From NCBI RefSeq assembly GCF_014396385.1, contig NZ_CP060716.1, forward strand, positions 2,046,001 to 2,110,000: 64,000 nt of DNA, in the 5' to 3' direction. This DNA comes from Leucobacter denitrificans. Its GTDB lineage: Bacteria; Actinomycetota; Actinomycetes; Actinomycetales; Microbacteriaceae. The notes below the pieces were generated by a model, which was not told where the DNA came from, did no database searches, and saw nothing but the letters and a program-made list of their open reading frames with translations. This document shows positions 44,022 to 53,368 of this stretch, piece after piece (the first letter of the stretch is position 1; every line of letters starts with the position of its first letter). Both the position numbers and the translations under genes were made by a program.

Positions 44022-46157
44022 TTGGCAACTACGACTGCCACGCGCCAGCATTCACGCAAATCACGAGCCGGTGCACCCCGCAAGCATGCCCACAACGAGG
44101 GAATCATTCCGCTGCTCGCACGGGCGGTGCGCGAGGTTGAGGCCTCGGCCCAGCGCGGCAAGGCGAGCCCGCAGAACCGCACCAAGTTTCAGGTCATCGC
44201 GCTGCTCATGCGCGAAGAGCGTGCTCGGGTAAAGACAGACGAAGCGGTGAGCGACGCTGAGCGCGCTGAGACGCTGAAGCGTCTTGACGGGGTCGCGTCG
44301 ATCCTCGCAAAGACCGCGGCTCGCGACACGAGCCTCATCGCGCTGCTCGAACCAACTGCCACGATTAGTGACTCGACGCGCCAATTGAAGCGCAAGATGC
44401 TTGAGCAGGCTGGTATTGAGCTGCCAGAAGAAGAGAAGAGCGTAGCGGCGCAGGCAAAGGCGTTTGTGCCGCCTGAGCTCGCTGAACGTCAGGTTGAGCC
44501 CGCGCGCATCGACTCTCGTATGCTCGCAAACCCGTTCCTCGCGCCGTCGCTCGCGGCGCCGAAGCGTCCGACTCCGGTGGTACGCCTCGCGAACTGGGAG
44601 CTACTTACGCCGCTGCTCAAGTCGTTCGAGCAGGGTGGCAACGGTGCGGCGTGCATGCCGCTTCCCGAGGCGCCGATTCCTGACAGACTCTCACCCGCAG
44701 GGCGCGAGCTCATGCCGCACCAGGCGCGCTTTCTCGCGAGCGTGAGTGAGGGGCACCGCAGCTACTTGCTCGCCGACGAACCAGGCCTCGGCAAAACCGC
44801 GCAGTCGGTCATTGCGGCGTCGGTTGCCGACGCCTACCCGCTGCTCGTTGTCGTACCAAACGTCGTAAAGATGAACTGGGCCCGCGAGGTCGAGCGGTGG
44901 ACACCGCAGCGCCGAGTGACCGTGATCCACGGCGACGGCGATGATATGGATGCGTTTGCGGATGTCTTCGTGGTGAACTACGACATTCTCGACCGTCACC
45001 TGAGTTGGATCTCACGATTCGGGTTCCGCGGCATGGTCGTCGACGAGGCGCACATGATCAAGAACACGCAGTCGCAGCGCTCACGCAACGTGCTCGCGAT
45101 CGCCGACAGTATTCGTGAGCGCATGCGCGGTTCCGATCCACTGCTCATTGCACTCACTGGTACGCCGCTCATCAATGACATCGATGATTTCCGTGCGATT
45201 TGGCGCTACCTGGGGTGGACTGACGGCGAGAAGCCGGGTTCTGAACTCCTCGCGAAGCTCGAGAACAACGGATGGACCCCGGCAGATTCGTCGTTCTACC
45301 GCGATGCCAGGCAGAGCGTTGTCGAGATGGGCATCGTGCGCAGGCGCAAGATTGATGTGGCGGCAGATCTGCCATCTAAGCGCGTGGTCGACTTGCCAGT
45401 CGAACTCGACGACGAGCTGGGTCGTGGCATCAAAGAAGCAGAGGCGAAGCTCGCGAAGAAGCTGCTCGACCGGTTTACCGCAGTCAAGAACGGCAAGCTC
45501 GGCGCGAAGCTCAGCGACGAGGCGATCATTCGCATGGTGTGCGCGCAAGAGCTCGAAGAGTCGAACGCTTCGGCAGACGGCATGAACGTGTTCTCGATGG
45601 TGCGCACCATCGGTGAGGCCAAGGCCGGACTCGCCGTTGACTACACCGCACAGCTCGCGCGCTCGGTGGGCAAGGTCGTGTTCTTTGCAAAGCACATCGA
45701 TGTGATGGATCGGGCGGAGCGCCAGCTCGCCGAAGCCGGTCTTCGCACCGTCTCGATTCGAGGCGACCAGACTGCTGCCTTCAGGCAGGAACAGATCGAC
45801 GCCTTCAACAACGATCCAGAGGTGTCGGTTGCCGTATGTTCACTGACAGCCGCTGGCGTCGGAGTGAACCTGCAGGCAGCCTCGAACGTCGTGCTCGCTG
45901 AGCTCAGCTGGACTGACGCCGAGCAGACGCAGGCAATCGACCGCGTGCACCGCATCGGCCAGGAGGAGCCAGTGTTTGCGTGGCGCATCATCGCCGCACA
46001 GACGATCGATGCGAAGATCGCAGAACTCATTGACGGCAAGGCCGGTCTCGCAGCGCGCGCGCTCGACGGTGCCGCAGCGGTTGATGAAGACGCAGATCCG
46101 GTGCAGTTGCTCGCACTCATTAGCGTGCTCACGCAGGCGGTGCAGCAGGCCCCGTAG
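44022..46157 (+). CDS. SNF2-family DEAH helicase/translocase (SMARCAL1-like core)
   Basis: A 711-residue protein if started at TTG 44022, which has AGGAG 5 bases upstream; the frame is open to 43905. N-terminal 220 residues are basic and helical with no recognised domain. The SNF2 core: motif I LADEPGLGKTAQS, motif II VVDEAHMIKN, motif III LTGTPL, and the C-terminal lobe with VCSLTAAGVGVNLQAA and motif VI QAIDRVHRIGQ. This is an ATP-driven DNA translocase, probably in repair or fork remodelling. No partner endonuclease is encoded nearby. A 190-bp leader contains the palindrome GAACCTCAGGTTC at 43869. Confidence 0.85.
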   Translation: MATTTATRQHSRKSRAGAPRKHAHNEGIIPLLARAVREVEASAQRGKASPQNRTKFQVIALLMREERARVKTDEAVSDAERAETLKRLDGVASILAKTAARDTSLIALLEPTATISDSTRQLKRKMLEQAGIELPEEEKSVAAQAKAFVPPELAERQVEPARIDSRMLANPFLAPSLAAPKRPTPVVRLANWELLTPLLKSFEQGGNGAACMPLPEAPIPDRLSPAGRELMPHQARFLASVSEGHRSYLLADEPGLGKTAQSVIAASVADAYPLLVVVPNVVKMNWAREVERWTPQRRVTVIHGDGDDMDAFADVFVVNYDILDRHLSWISRFGFRGMVVDEAHMIKNTQSQRSRNVLAIADSIRERMRGSDPLLIALTGTPLINDIDDFRAIWRYLGWTDGEKPGSELLAKLENNGWTPADSSFYRDARQSVVEMGIVRRRKIDVAADLPSKRVVDLPVELDDELGRGIKEAEAKLAKKLLDRFTAVKNGKLGAKLSDEAIIRMVCAQELEESNASADGMNVFSMVRTIGEAKAGLAVDYTAQLARSVGKVVFFAKHIDVMDRAERQLAEAGLRTVSIRGDQTAAFRQEQIDAFNNDPEVSVAVCSLTAAGVGVNLQAASNVVLAELSWTDAEQTQAIDRVHRIGQEEPVFAWRIIAAQTIDAKIAELIDGKAGLAARALDGAAAVDEDADPVQLLALISVLTQAVQQAP

Positions 46158-46183
46158 CGTCGCTCGCGGCTAGCATGGTGCAC

Positions 46184-47218
46184 ATGCGTATTGGTGTGCT
46201 TTGCTCGGGCGGCGATAGTCCCGGAATGAATGCCGCGATTCGCGGTGCCGTGTTGCGTGGCGTTGACGTGCACGGCTTCGAGATGATCGGGTTTATTGAC
46301 GGCTGGCGTGGGTTTCATGAGGGCGAGTTCGTGCAGCTCGACCGGCCAGCCGTGCGCGGTATCTCGCCACTCGGCGGCGTGTTTCTCGGCACAAGCAGGG
46401 TTCCACCATTCGGCACGATCCCGACCGATGAAGAGATGCGCGAATTTCGCGAGAAGATGGCTGAGTACGGCATCGACGGCTTCATGCTTATCGGTGGTAA
46501 CGGAACGCAGACCGTGTCAAAAATACTCTCTGACCATGGAATTCAGGTCGTGGGTCTACCGAAAACCATCGACAACGACCTCTGCGGCACCGACTACACC
46601 TTCGGGTTCGATACAGCGGTCTCGGTTGCGTCAGAGGCCATTGACCGCTTGCGCACGACCGGTGAATCGCACAGCCGGTGCATGGTGCTCGAGGTCATGG
46701 GCCGAGACGCTGGGTGGATCGCGTTGCACGCCGGCATGGCGGGTGGTGCGCAACTTACGCTGATCCCAGAGTTCCCAGAGAGCATCGATCAGGTGTGCGA
46801 TTGGGTCATGAGCGTGAGAGACCGCGGCCGGTCGTCGCTCGTGGTCGTGGCAGAGGGCTTCACATTTTCAGATACCGGCGAAACGGTCACGCGAGAGGGT
46901 GTCGACGAGATGGGTCGACCGAGACTCGGAGGCATTGCCGAGGTGATCGCGCCGATCATCGAGTCGCGCACCGGCATAGAAACGCGTGCGACCGTTCTTG
47001 GGCACGTTCAGCGGGGTGGATCGCCAACCGCCTTCGACCGGGTGCTCGCAACACGCACTGGCATAGCCGCAGCTGACGCCGCGCTTGCCGGAAAATGGGG
47101 CAACATGGCGGGGCTCAGGGGAGACCGCATTGAACTCGTGCCCTTTGCTGAGGCAGTGGGCAAACTCAAGACTGTTCCTGAGGAACGCTACGCCGAGGTG
47201 CGGCTGAACTTTGGCTAG
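46184..47218 (+). CDS. pfkA: 6-phosphofructokinase
   Basis: A 344-residue glycolytic enzyme, fructose-6-phosphate to fructose-1,6-bisphosphate. Motifs: GVLCSGGDSPGMNAAIRG at the start, GTSRVPPF, PKTIDNDLCGTDYTFGFDTA, VLEVMGRDAGWIALHAG, and GHVQRGGSPTAFDR. The donor-site motif reads GGNGT. Gly after Asn argues for ATP rather than pyrophosphate use, because pyrophosphate enzymes have Asp there. The preceding metal-site residue is Asn where Asp or Glu is normal. Start ATG 46184 matches the family; 46175 would add three residues. Confidence 0.92.
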   Translation: MRIGVLCSGGDSPGMNAAIRGAVLRGVDVHGFEMIGFIDGWRGFHEGEFVQLDRPAVRGISPLGGVFLGTSRVPPFGTIPTDEEMREFREKMAEYGIDGFMLIGGNGTQTVSKILSDHGIQVVGLPKTIDNDLCGTDYTFGFDTAVSVASEAIDRLRTTGESHSRCMVLEVMGRDAGWIALHAGMAGGAQLTLIPEFPESIDQVCDWVMSVRDRGRSSLVVVAEGFTFSDTGETVTREGVDEMGRPRLGGIAEVIAPIIESRTGIETRATVLGHVQRGGSPTAFDRVLATRTGIAAADAALAGKWGNMAGLRGDRIELVPFAEAVGKLKTVPEERYAEVRLNFG

Positions 47219-47242
47219 GTAGCCGCCCTACCTGCTCGATCG

Positions 47243-47518
47243 CTAGAGACCGAGCTTCGCCTTCACATCGTTGAGTGATGGGTTCGTTTCGGTCGATCCA
47301 TCAGGGAACACGACAGTGGGAACCGTGCGATTGCCGCCGTTTACCTGCTCAACGAGCTCTGGGGTGCCCGGGGTGTTCTCAATGTCGACCTCGGTATATG
47401 GAATTCCGGTTGCGTCGAGCATCACCTTGAGCCGCTTGCAGTACCCACACCACTCGGTTGAGAACATGGTGATTGCGCCAGATTCGGGCGTGAACTCAGC
47501 AATTTGTGCGGTAGCCAA
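47243..47518 (-). CDS. mycoredoxin (glutaredoxin-like)
   Basis: A 91-residue thioredoxin-fold protein. The active site reads STEWCGYCKRLKVML; the cis-proline stretch is GGNRTVPTVVFPDG. WCGYC with this context is typical of actinobacterial mycoredoxin-1, which reduces mixed disulfides with mycothiol. Start TTG 47518 has GGAGG 7 bases upstream; the frame is open to 47584 without a comparable site. The mca gene in the same window supports a mycothiol-using organism. Convergent with pfkA. Confidence 0.8.
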   Translation of the reverse strand: MATAQIAEFTPESGAITMFSTEWCGYCKRLKVMLDATGIPYTEVDIENTPGTPELVEQVNGGNRTVPTVVFPDGSTETNPSLNDVKAKLGL

Positions 47519-47775
47519 CGCGATGCCTCCAATAATGTTTCGACGTGGGGCCCGATGGCCGCCCTCACCACAATTCAACAGCATAAATCTCGCAAATATT
47601 CCGCTACAGAATGTTCTGAATTCGGGTCGAAAGTTAACGAATGGTTAACGCGGGCATCCTGGCTTGACCTCTAAATGACGAGGTGGAACTATTTAGGTGA
47701 AGCGTGCGTGAACGATACCCCAATTTTTGGGAGCACCGTGGATGCGCCGAGACTTATGCAAAACGGAAGGCACCG

Positions 47776-49119
47776 GTGGAATTCACACTCATCGTGCTGC
47801 TAGTTATCGTGCTGGCACTCTTTTTCGACTTCACGAACGGTTTTCACGACACGGCAAACGCGATGGCGACGCCCATCGCGACCGGCGCGTTAAAACCCAA
47901 GACTGCGGTCTTACTCGCCGCGATCCTGAACCTGGTTGGTGCGTTCCTCTCGACTGAGGTCGCAAAGACCATTTCGGGTGGGCTCATTCGAGAGGGTGAA
48001 GGCGGTGTGCTCATTAGCCCCGAGATGGTGTTTGCGGGGCTCATCGGTGCGGTGGTTTGGAACCTGATCACTTGGCTCTACGGCCTGCCATCGAGCTCGT
48101 CACACGCGCTGTTCGGCGGCCTCATCGGTGCTGCAATCGTGGGCGCTGGGCTCTCTGCCATTGACGGCGGCGTCTTCCTCTCAAAAATCATTCTTCCGGC
48201 GCTCGCCGCACCGCTCACAGCGGGCATCGTTGCGTTCACTGCAACGCGGGTTGCTTATGCCATTACTCGCAGGCATGACGGCCGAAAAGACGGTCGCGGC
48301 CGATTCCGCTACGCACAGATCGCTTCGTCGTCGCTCATCGCTCTCGCGCACGGCACCAATGACGCACAGAAAACAATGGGTGTCATTACGCTGACGCTCG
48401 TGGCCGCTGGCATTCAAGATCACTCGGAGCCAGAGCTCTGGGTCATCATCGCCTGTGCGCTCGCGATTGCGATCGGCACGTACTCGGGCGGCTGGCGCAT
48501 CATCCGCACGCTCGGCGCAGGACTCACCGATGTGAAGCCAGCACAGGGCTTCGCTGCAGAGACCTCGACGGCCGCGACGATTCTCGCGTCAAGCCACCTT
48601 GGTTTCGCGCTCTCAACCACGCAGGTTGCGTCGGGCTCGGTTATTGGTTCGGGTCTTGGCCGCAAGGGATCGACGGTGCGCTGGCGCACCGTTGGCCGTA
48701 TCGCATCGGGCTGGCTCTTCACGCTCCCAGCAGCCGGCGCTGTCGGAGCACTCGCTGCGTTCATTGCCCACTTTGGAATCTTTGGAATCCTTGCAGACGC
48801 AGTCATCGGGTTGTTCGTGATTCTCTTTATCTTCTGGCGTTCAAAGCGCAATGAGGTCAACGCAGGAAACGCAATCCCGGTTCCTGATGTCGCCGAGTCG
48901 GGTTATGCCGTGCGCATGGGCAAGGGTCGCGTCAAGAAGGTGAAGACGAAGACTGGCACTGTGCCGCCACTCACTCCCGTCGCCCAGTCTGCAGTTCGTT
49001 CAGACAAGGCACGCAAGGCCGCTGAGAAGGCACGAAAAGAAGCAGAGAAAGCGGCAAAGGCAGCCCGAAAGGCTGCGAAGAAAGCGGCGAAGCAGGAGCG
49101 CGAAGGGAACGAATCATGA
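47776..49119 (+). CDS. inorganic phosphate transporter, PiT family
   Basis: A 447-residue membrane protein. PiT signatures are duplicated: NGFHDTANAMAT near the N-terminus and AHGTNDAQKTMGV in the second half. About 10-11 hydrophobic segments carry proton- or sodium-coupled phosphate (or metal-phosphate) uptake. The last 50 residues are a Lys/Ala/Glu helix (EKARKEAEKAAKAARKAAKK) in the cytoplasm. GTG 47776 with GGAAGG at 47765-47770 is preferred to the upstream frame start at 47704. The gene overlaps its downstream neighbour by ATGA. Confidence 0.88.
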   Translation: MEFTLIVLLVIVLALFFDFTNGFHDTANAMATPIATGALKPKTAVLLAAILNLVGAFLSTEVAKTISGGLIREGEGGVLISPEMVFAGLIGAVVWNLITWLYGLPSSSSHALFGGLIGAAIVGAGLSAIDGGVFLSKIILPALAAPLTAGIVAFTATRVAYAITRRHDGRKDGRGRFRYAQIASSSLIALAHGTNDAQKTMGVITLTLVAAGIQDHSEPELWVIIACALAIAIGTYSGGWRIIRTLGAGLTDVKPAQGFAAETSTAATILASSHLGFALSTTQVASGSVIGSGLGRKGSTVRWRTVGRIASGWLFTLPAAGAVGALAAFIAHFGIFGILADAVIGLFVILFIFWRSKRNEVNAGNAIPVPDVAESGYAVRMGKGRVKKVKTKTGTVPPLTPVAQSAVRSDKARKAAEKARKEAEKAAKAARKAAKKAAKQEREGNES

Positions 49120-49409
49120 TCGACTGGATGGCGTTCGTGACCGTGTTTGTCGCGTCACTCGTTTCTGCCGTGTTCGTTGTTGCGCTGTACTCGCTCGGAA
49201 TCCGTTTTCTCGCGCTTCCCGCACCGCGGGTGCGATGTGAGGACGGCACGTTTGAGCCTGACGGCCCTGATCGCGACGACGAAGACGACGACATTGAAGC
49301 TGTTGGCCGCCCGCGCTGGGCAACAGTTGCCGCAAATGTCTGCTTCGGGCTCTCAGCCATTGCGGTGCTTGTAGGCATCTACCTCATCGTGCCCGCGCTG
49401 CACGGCTAA
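49116..49409 (+). CDS. small membrane protein encoded with the PiT transporter
   Basis: A 97-residue protein starting inside the transporter stop (ATGA). Hydrophobic helices at about 4-29 and 70-93 flank an acidic segment (DGPDRDDEDDDIE). Similar small proteins often follow actinobacterial PiT genes. A stabilising or regulatory role for the transporter is inference. A hairpin terminator made from an inverted GTGGATC pair follows. Confidence 0.7.
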   Translation: MIDWMAFVTVFVASLVSAVFVVALYSLGIRFLALPAPRVRCEDGTFEPDGPDRDDEDDDIEAVGRPRWATVAANVCFGLSAIAVLVGIYLIVPALHG

Positions 49410-49417
49410 CTCTCGTT

Positions 49418-49444
49418 GATCCACCACTCAATTTGAGGTGGATC
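49418..49444. terminator. terminator-like hairpin built from inverted GATCCAC/GTGGATC pair
   Basis: GATCCAC (49418-49424) pairs with GTGGATC (49438-49444). After a 2-nt bulge, CTCA and TGAG continue the stem around loop ATT. It ends the PiT operon. The arms are the motif that is over-represented throughout the window. Confidence 0.55.
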
Positions 49445-49448
49445 CCCA

Positions 49449-50876
49449 ATGCCCAGCAGTAGTGTGGTGCGCATGGGTGTTACCGCTATCGAGAGTATTC
49501 CAGAGATCGTCGCAGGCCTTCGCCACAGTTTCAATCTCGGGGTCACACGCCCAATTGAGTGGCGCAAACAGCAGTTGTCTCGACTTCGCACGATGCTTGT
49601 CGATCACAGCGCTGACTTCGAAGCGGCACTGCACTCAGACCTCGGAAAATCAGGTACCGAAGCCCAATTCACCGAGATCGCGCTGCTCGTAGCCGAGATC
49701 GACTATGCGCTTGAGCACGTCGACCGGTGGGTTAAGCCACGCCGCGTTGGCGTGCCACTGGCACTCCAGCCCGCGGCGGCAAAGGTTATCGCAGAGCCTC
49801 TCGGGGTGGTGCTTGTCATTGCGCCGTGGAACTATCCGCTCATGCTTTCACTCTCACCGCTCATCGGGGCGATTGCAGCTGGCAACGCAGCCATCGTGAA
49901 GCCCAGTGAGCTGGCTCCTGCGACCGCGACACTTCTGTCGAGACTTCTTGCTGAAGCTCTCGATCGCCGCGCGTTCACTACGGTCGAGGGCGGCGTCGAA
50001 GAAACCACCGCTCTGCTGCGCGAGCGGTTCGACCACATCTTCTACACGGGCAATGGGCGTGTGGGGCGAATTGTCGCCCACGCCGCGGCAGAGCATCTCA
50101 CGCCGGTGACCCTTGAACTCGGCGGCAAGTCGCCTGCATACGTCGACGAGAGTGTTCCACTCGCTGAAGTCGCGAAGCGTATTGCGTGGGGCAAGTTTTT
50201 GAACGCGGGGCAGACGTGCGTCGCACCCGATTACGTTATGGGCACAGCGTCGACGCTTCGACGCCTGAAGGTATTGCTCGCCGAGGCGATCCACGACCTG
50301 TACGGGAGCGCGATTGACCGTAACCCCGACTACGGCCGCATTGTGAACGCCACTCAGTTTGACCGGCTCGTGAGCTATCTTGGCGACGGCGAGGTCGTGA
50401 GCGGTGGAGTGTTTGATAAACCGTCCCGCTACTTCGCACCGACGGTACTCGCTCAGGTCGACCGCGAATCGCGTGTTATGCAAGACGAAATCTTTGGGCC
50501 GATTTTGCCGCTCATTGAGGTGTCTGGTCTTGATGATGCCCTCAGCTTTGTGAATGCGAACGATCACCCACTTGCGGCGTATGTGTTCAGCGACGACGCG
50601 GCGGTTCGGCGTCGGTGGGAACAGGAGACGAGTTCTGGGGCACTGAACTTCGGTGCGCCGATGATTCACCTGAGCGCGCCCGAGATTCCGTTCGGGGGAG
50701 TCGGAGCGAGCGGAATCGGCGCGTATCACGGTGAGCACTCATTCCGCGTCTTTAGCCACGACAAGCCGGTGCTTTCGAAGCCACTGAAACCAGACACTCT
50801 CGCGTCGACCATCATGCCTCCCTACACTTCTGTGAAAGATTCCCTAGCTCGGAAGTGGCTGCGTAAACTCCTCTGA
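49449..50876 (+). CDS. aldehyde dehydrogenase (class 3-like)
   Basis: A 475-residue NAD(P)-dependent oxidoreductase converting aldehydes to acids. Cofactor region VVLVIAPWNYPLMLSLSPL and KPSELAP, catalytic Glu in LELGGKSPAYV (about 225), catalytic Cys in NAGQTCVAPDY (about 258), and IPFGGVGASGIGAYHG near the C-terminus. The short length and PWNYP form fit the fatty-aldehyde/ALDH3 class. The start could be ATG 49449 or ATG 49473; family alignment would decide. Transcribed alone between two gaps. Confidence 0.88.
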   Translation: MPSSSVVRMGVTAIESIPEIVAGLRHSFNLGVTRPIEWRKQQLSRLRTMLVDHSADFEAALHSDLGKSGTEAQFTEIALLVAEIDYALEHVDRWVKPRRVGVPLALQPAAAKVIAEPLGVVLVIAPWNYPLMLSLSPLIGAIAAGNAAIVKPSELAPATATLLSRLLAEALDRRAFTTVEGGVEETTALLRERFDHIFYTGNGRVGRIVAHAAAEHLTPVTLELGGKSPAYVDESVPLAEVAKRIAWGKFLNAGQTCVAPDYVMGTASTLRRLKVLLAEAIHDLYGSAIDRNPDYGRIVNATQFDRLVSYLGDGEVVSGGVFDKPSRYFAPTVLAQVDRESRVMQDEIFGPILPLIEVSGLDDALSFVNANDHPLAAYVFSDDAAVRRRWEQETSSGALNFGAPMIHLSAPEIPFGGVGASGIGAYHGEHSFRVFSHDKPVLSKPLKPDTLASTIMPPYTSVKDSLARKWLRKLL

Positions 50877-50924
50877 CGGTGAACAGTGACGTCAGTCGCA
50901 TACGCTGCTCAGTAGACTGAGCAC

Positions 50925-52127
50925 GTGGAAGAGCGCAGCAGCACCCCAGGCACAGAGCCTCAGCCCGCGCGCGCCGAAGACGAGCTGCCGCTTGGAATCC
51001 GGGTGGCTGCCGCGTGGTCATGGAGACTCATCCTCGTGGCGCTCGCAGCGTCTGCGTTGATTTGGGCGATCGTGCAGATCCGCATCATTGTCATCCCACT
51101 GCTCATCGCCATACTGCTCACTGCGCTACTCTCGCCCATCGTGAGCAATGTTGTGAGCTGGGGGCTGCCGAAGTGGCTCGGGTTGCTTGCGGCGCTTGCA
51201 GCACTCGGGCTCGCGCTTTGGTTGCTCATTGGCCTCATTGTGTCTCAACTGAAGAACGGCTTTGGAGACCTTTCAAGTCGCTCCGTTGAAGTGTGGAACG
51301 AATTTCTCGAGTGGTTTGAACACAACAATTTCGGTATTTCGGCGGATCAGCTGCGTGAATACGGCGAGCAGGCGTTGCGGCTGATCGAGTCGAACCAGGG
51401 GAGTATCTGGACGGGCGCTCTCGGCGTCGCGACGTCGGCTGGGCAGTTCATTACCGGCATGCTCCTTGTGGTGTTCTCGCTTATTTTCCTCCTGCTCGAT
51501 GGCAAGCGGATCTGGTTCTGGGTGCTCGGGTTTCTTCCCGCAAAGGCACACTCTCCCGTCGATTCAGCGGGTCGAGCGGGCTGGGTCTCGGTGGGGCAGT
51601 ACGTGCGCGTGCAGATCTTCGTAGCCTTTGTCGACGCGGTCGGTATCGGTGTGGGCGCGGCCCTACTCGGTGTGCCGCTCCCCATACCGATCGCGATCCT
51701 CGTATTTTTGGGTTCATTCATTCCATTCCTCGGCGCGATCGTAACCGGCCTTCTCGCCTCATTTATTGCGCTCGTGTACAACGGGCCCGTGAACGCGCTC
51801 ATGATGCTGGGCGTTGTGGTGCTTGTGAACCAGATCGAGGGTCACCTCCTGCAGCCGCTCGTCATGGGAAATGCGGTGCGCGTGCACCCACTCGGTGTGG
51901 TGCTTGCGGTCACTACGGGTACGCTGCTCGCGGGTATTCCAGGCGCACTGTTCGCAGTTCCGATTGCCGCCGCTGGTAACGCGATAGTTAATGTGTTGGC
52001 GAAACGCCAATGGGAGCCAGATGTGGATCCGGTCGCGGAGTTCCACCGCCGCAACGAGGCGAGAACGACAGCGAAAGACAGACTGAGAGCGATTGCAAAG
52101 AGGGCAGGAAAGGGACAGGCCGAATGA
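50925..52127 (+). CDS. AI-2E family transporter (first of two)
   Basis: A 400-residue membrane protein with about eight hydrophobic segments and a long extracellular-type insert at about 105-160. Family signatures: IIVIPLLIAILLTALLSP, LVVFSLIFLLLDGKRIWFW, and the C-terminal VGIGVGAALLGVPLPIPIAILVFLGSFIPFLGAIV and LLQPLVMGNAVRVHPLGVVLAV. The family is named for autoinducer-2 export (TqsA), but many members move other solutes. Start is GTG 50925. The stop overlaps ilvA by ATGA, so they are cotranscribed. Confidence 0.85.
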   Translation: MEERSSTPGTEPQPARAEDELPLGIRVAAAWSWRLILVALAASALIWAIVQIRIIVIPLLIAILLTALLSPIVSNVVSWGLPKWLGLLAALAALGLALWLLIGLIVSQLKNGFGDLSSRSVEVWNEFLEWFEHNNFGISADQLREYGEQALRLIESNQGSIWTGALGVATSAGQFITGMLLVVFSLIFLLLDGKRIWFWVLGFLPAKAHSPVDSAGRAGWVSVGQYVRVQIFVAFVDAVGIGVGAALLGVPLPIPIAILVFLGSFIPFLGAIVTGLLASFIALVYNGPVNALMMLGVVVLVNQIEGHLLQPLVMGNAVRVHPLGVVLAVTTGTLLAGIPGALFAVPIAAAGNAIVNVLAKRQWEPDVDPVAEFHRRNEARTTAKDRLRAIAKRAGKGQAE

Positions 52128-53368
52128 GTGAGGATTACACGGTACCGAGCCTTGAAGATTTCGAGCAAGCACTTGAGACTGTTCATCGGGTAACGCAGAG
52201 AACCCCTCTTGAGACATCACGGTTTCTCGCTGGGCTCCTCGATGTTCCGCAGGTGTACCTGAAGTGCGAGAATCTGCAGCGAACGGGAGCGTACAAGCTT
52301 CGCGGCGCCTACAACCGTATAGTTCAGTTGAGTGACGAAGAGAAGGCTCGTGGTGTGGTTGCTGCGTCTGCCGGCAACCACGCCCAGGGCGTTGCGTTTG
52401 CCGCGCGTGAGCTCGGCATTCGCGCGACGATCTTCATGCCGAAGGGCGTAGCGTTGCCGAAGTTGCAGGCGACCCGCAACTACGGTGCCGAGGTCGTGCT
52501 CACTGGCGATATTTTTGACGAGACGCTCCACGCCGCGCAAGAGTTCGTGCGCGAAACCGGGGCAGTGTTTATCCCACCGTTCGACGACCCCGCGGTTATT
52601 GAGGGCCAGGGCACGGTCGCGCTTGAAATTCTCCACTCGGCCCCAGATGTCGAGAACATCATTGTGCCGATTGGGGGCGGTGGCCTCATCTCTGGTGTCG
52701 CCGCGGCAGCGAAAGCCTGGGCGAAGAAGCACGGTCGCAACATGCGGATCATCGGGGTGCAGGCCGAAAATGCTGCGCCGTTCCCGGTCTCAATTGACGC
52801 TGGTGAACCGACCACGATCAAGACGAAGCCGACGATCGCAGACGGCATTGCTGTTGCGCGCCCCGGCGACCTGAACTTTAAGTTCGTGCGTGACTATGTC
52901 GATGAGATAGTCACCGTGAGCGACGACGATATCGCTCGAGCAATCGTCTTCCTGCTCGAGCGGGCAAAGCTCGTCGTCGAACCGGCCGGTGCCGCGGGTG
53001 TTGCGGCGATCATCGCGGGTAAACTCTCGCTCACTGGGCCGACCTCCGCGATTCTCTCTGGCGGAAACATTGACCCACTGCTGCTGCAGCGCGTCATCGG
53101 GCACGGTCTCGCGGCATCTGCGCGGTACATGAAGCTGCGCATCTTGCTGCCCGACGTTCCAGGCCAGCTCGTTCGCACCGCGACGATCGTTGCAGAGAAG
53201 AACGCGAATGTGGTCGAGGTGATCCACACCAGGCACGCAACCGAACTGCCCGTGAGCCAAGTCGAACTCGAGCTACACATTGAAACGCGCGGCAAGGATC
53301 ATGGAGACGCGGTTGCTACCGCGCTGCGCGAAGCCGGCTACGAAGTGAGGGTTGGCGAGAGCTACTAA
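52124..53368 (+). CDS. ilvA: threonine ammonia-lyase (threonine dehydratase)
   Basis: A 414-residue PLP enzyme, threonine to 2-oxobutanoate and ammonia, entering isoleucine synthesis or catabolism. PLP lysine in KCENLQRTGAYKLRGAYNRI (about 57), SAGNHAQGVAFA, phosphate-binding GGGGLISGVAAA, and a C-terminal single ACT-like domain (about 335-414; LLPDVPGQLVRTATIVAEK). The one-ACT length resembles the TdcB/short IlvA form common in actinobacteria. ATG 52124 is inside the previous stop. A hairpin follows directly at 53371. Confidence 0.92.
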   Translation: MSEDYTVPSLEDFEQALETVHRVTQRTPLETSRFLAGLLDVPQVYLKCENLQRTGAYKLRGAYNRIVQLSDEEKARGVVAASAGNHAQGVAFAARELGIRATIFMPKGVALPKLQATRNYGAEVVLTGDIFDETLHAAQEFVRETGAVFIPPFDDPAVIEGQGTVALEILHSAPDVENIIVPIGGGGLISGVAAAAKAWAKKHGRNMRIIGVQAENAAPFPVSIDAGEPTTIKTKPTIADGIAVARPGDLNFKFVRDYVDEIVTVSDDDIARAIVFLLERAKLVVEPAGAAGVAAIIAGKLSLTGPTSAILSGGNIDPLLLQRVIGHGLAASARYMKLRILLPDVPGQLVRTATIVAEKNANVVEVIHTRHATELPVSQVELELHIETRGKDHGDAVATALREAGYEVRVGESY

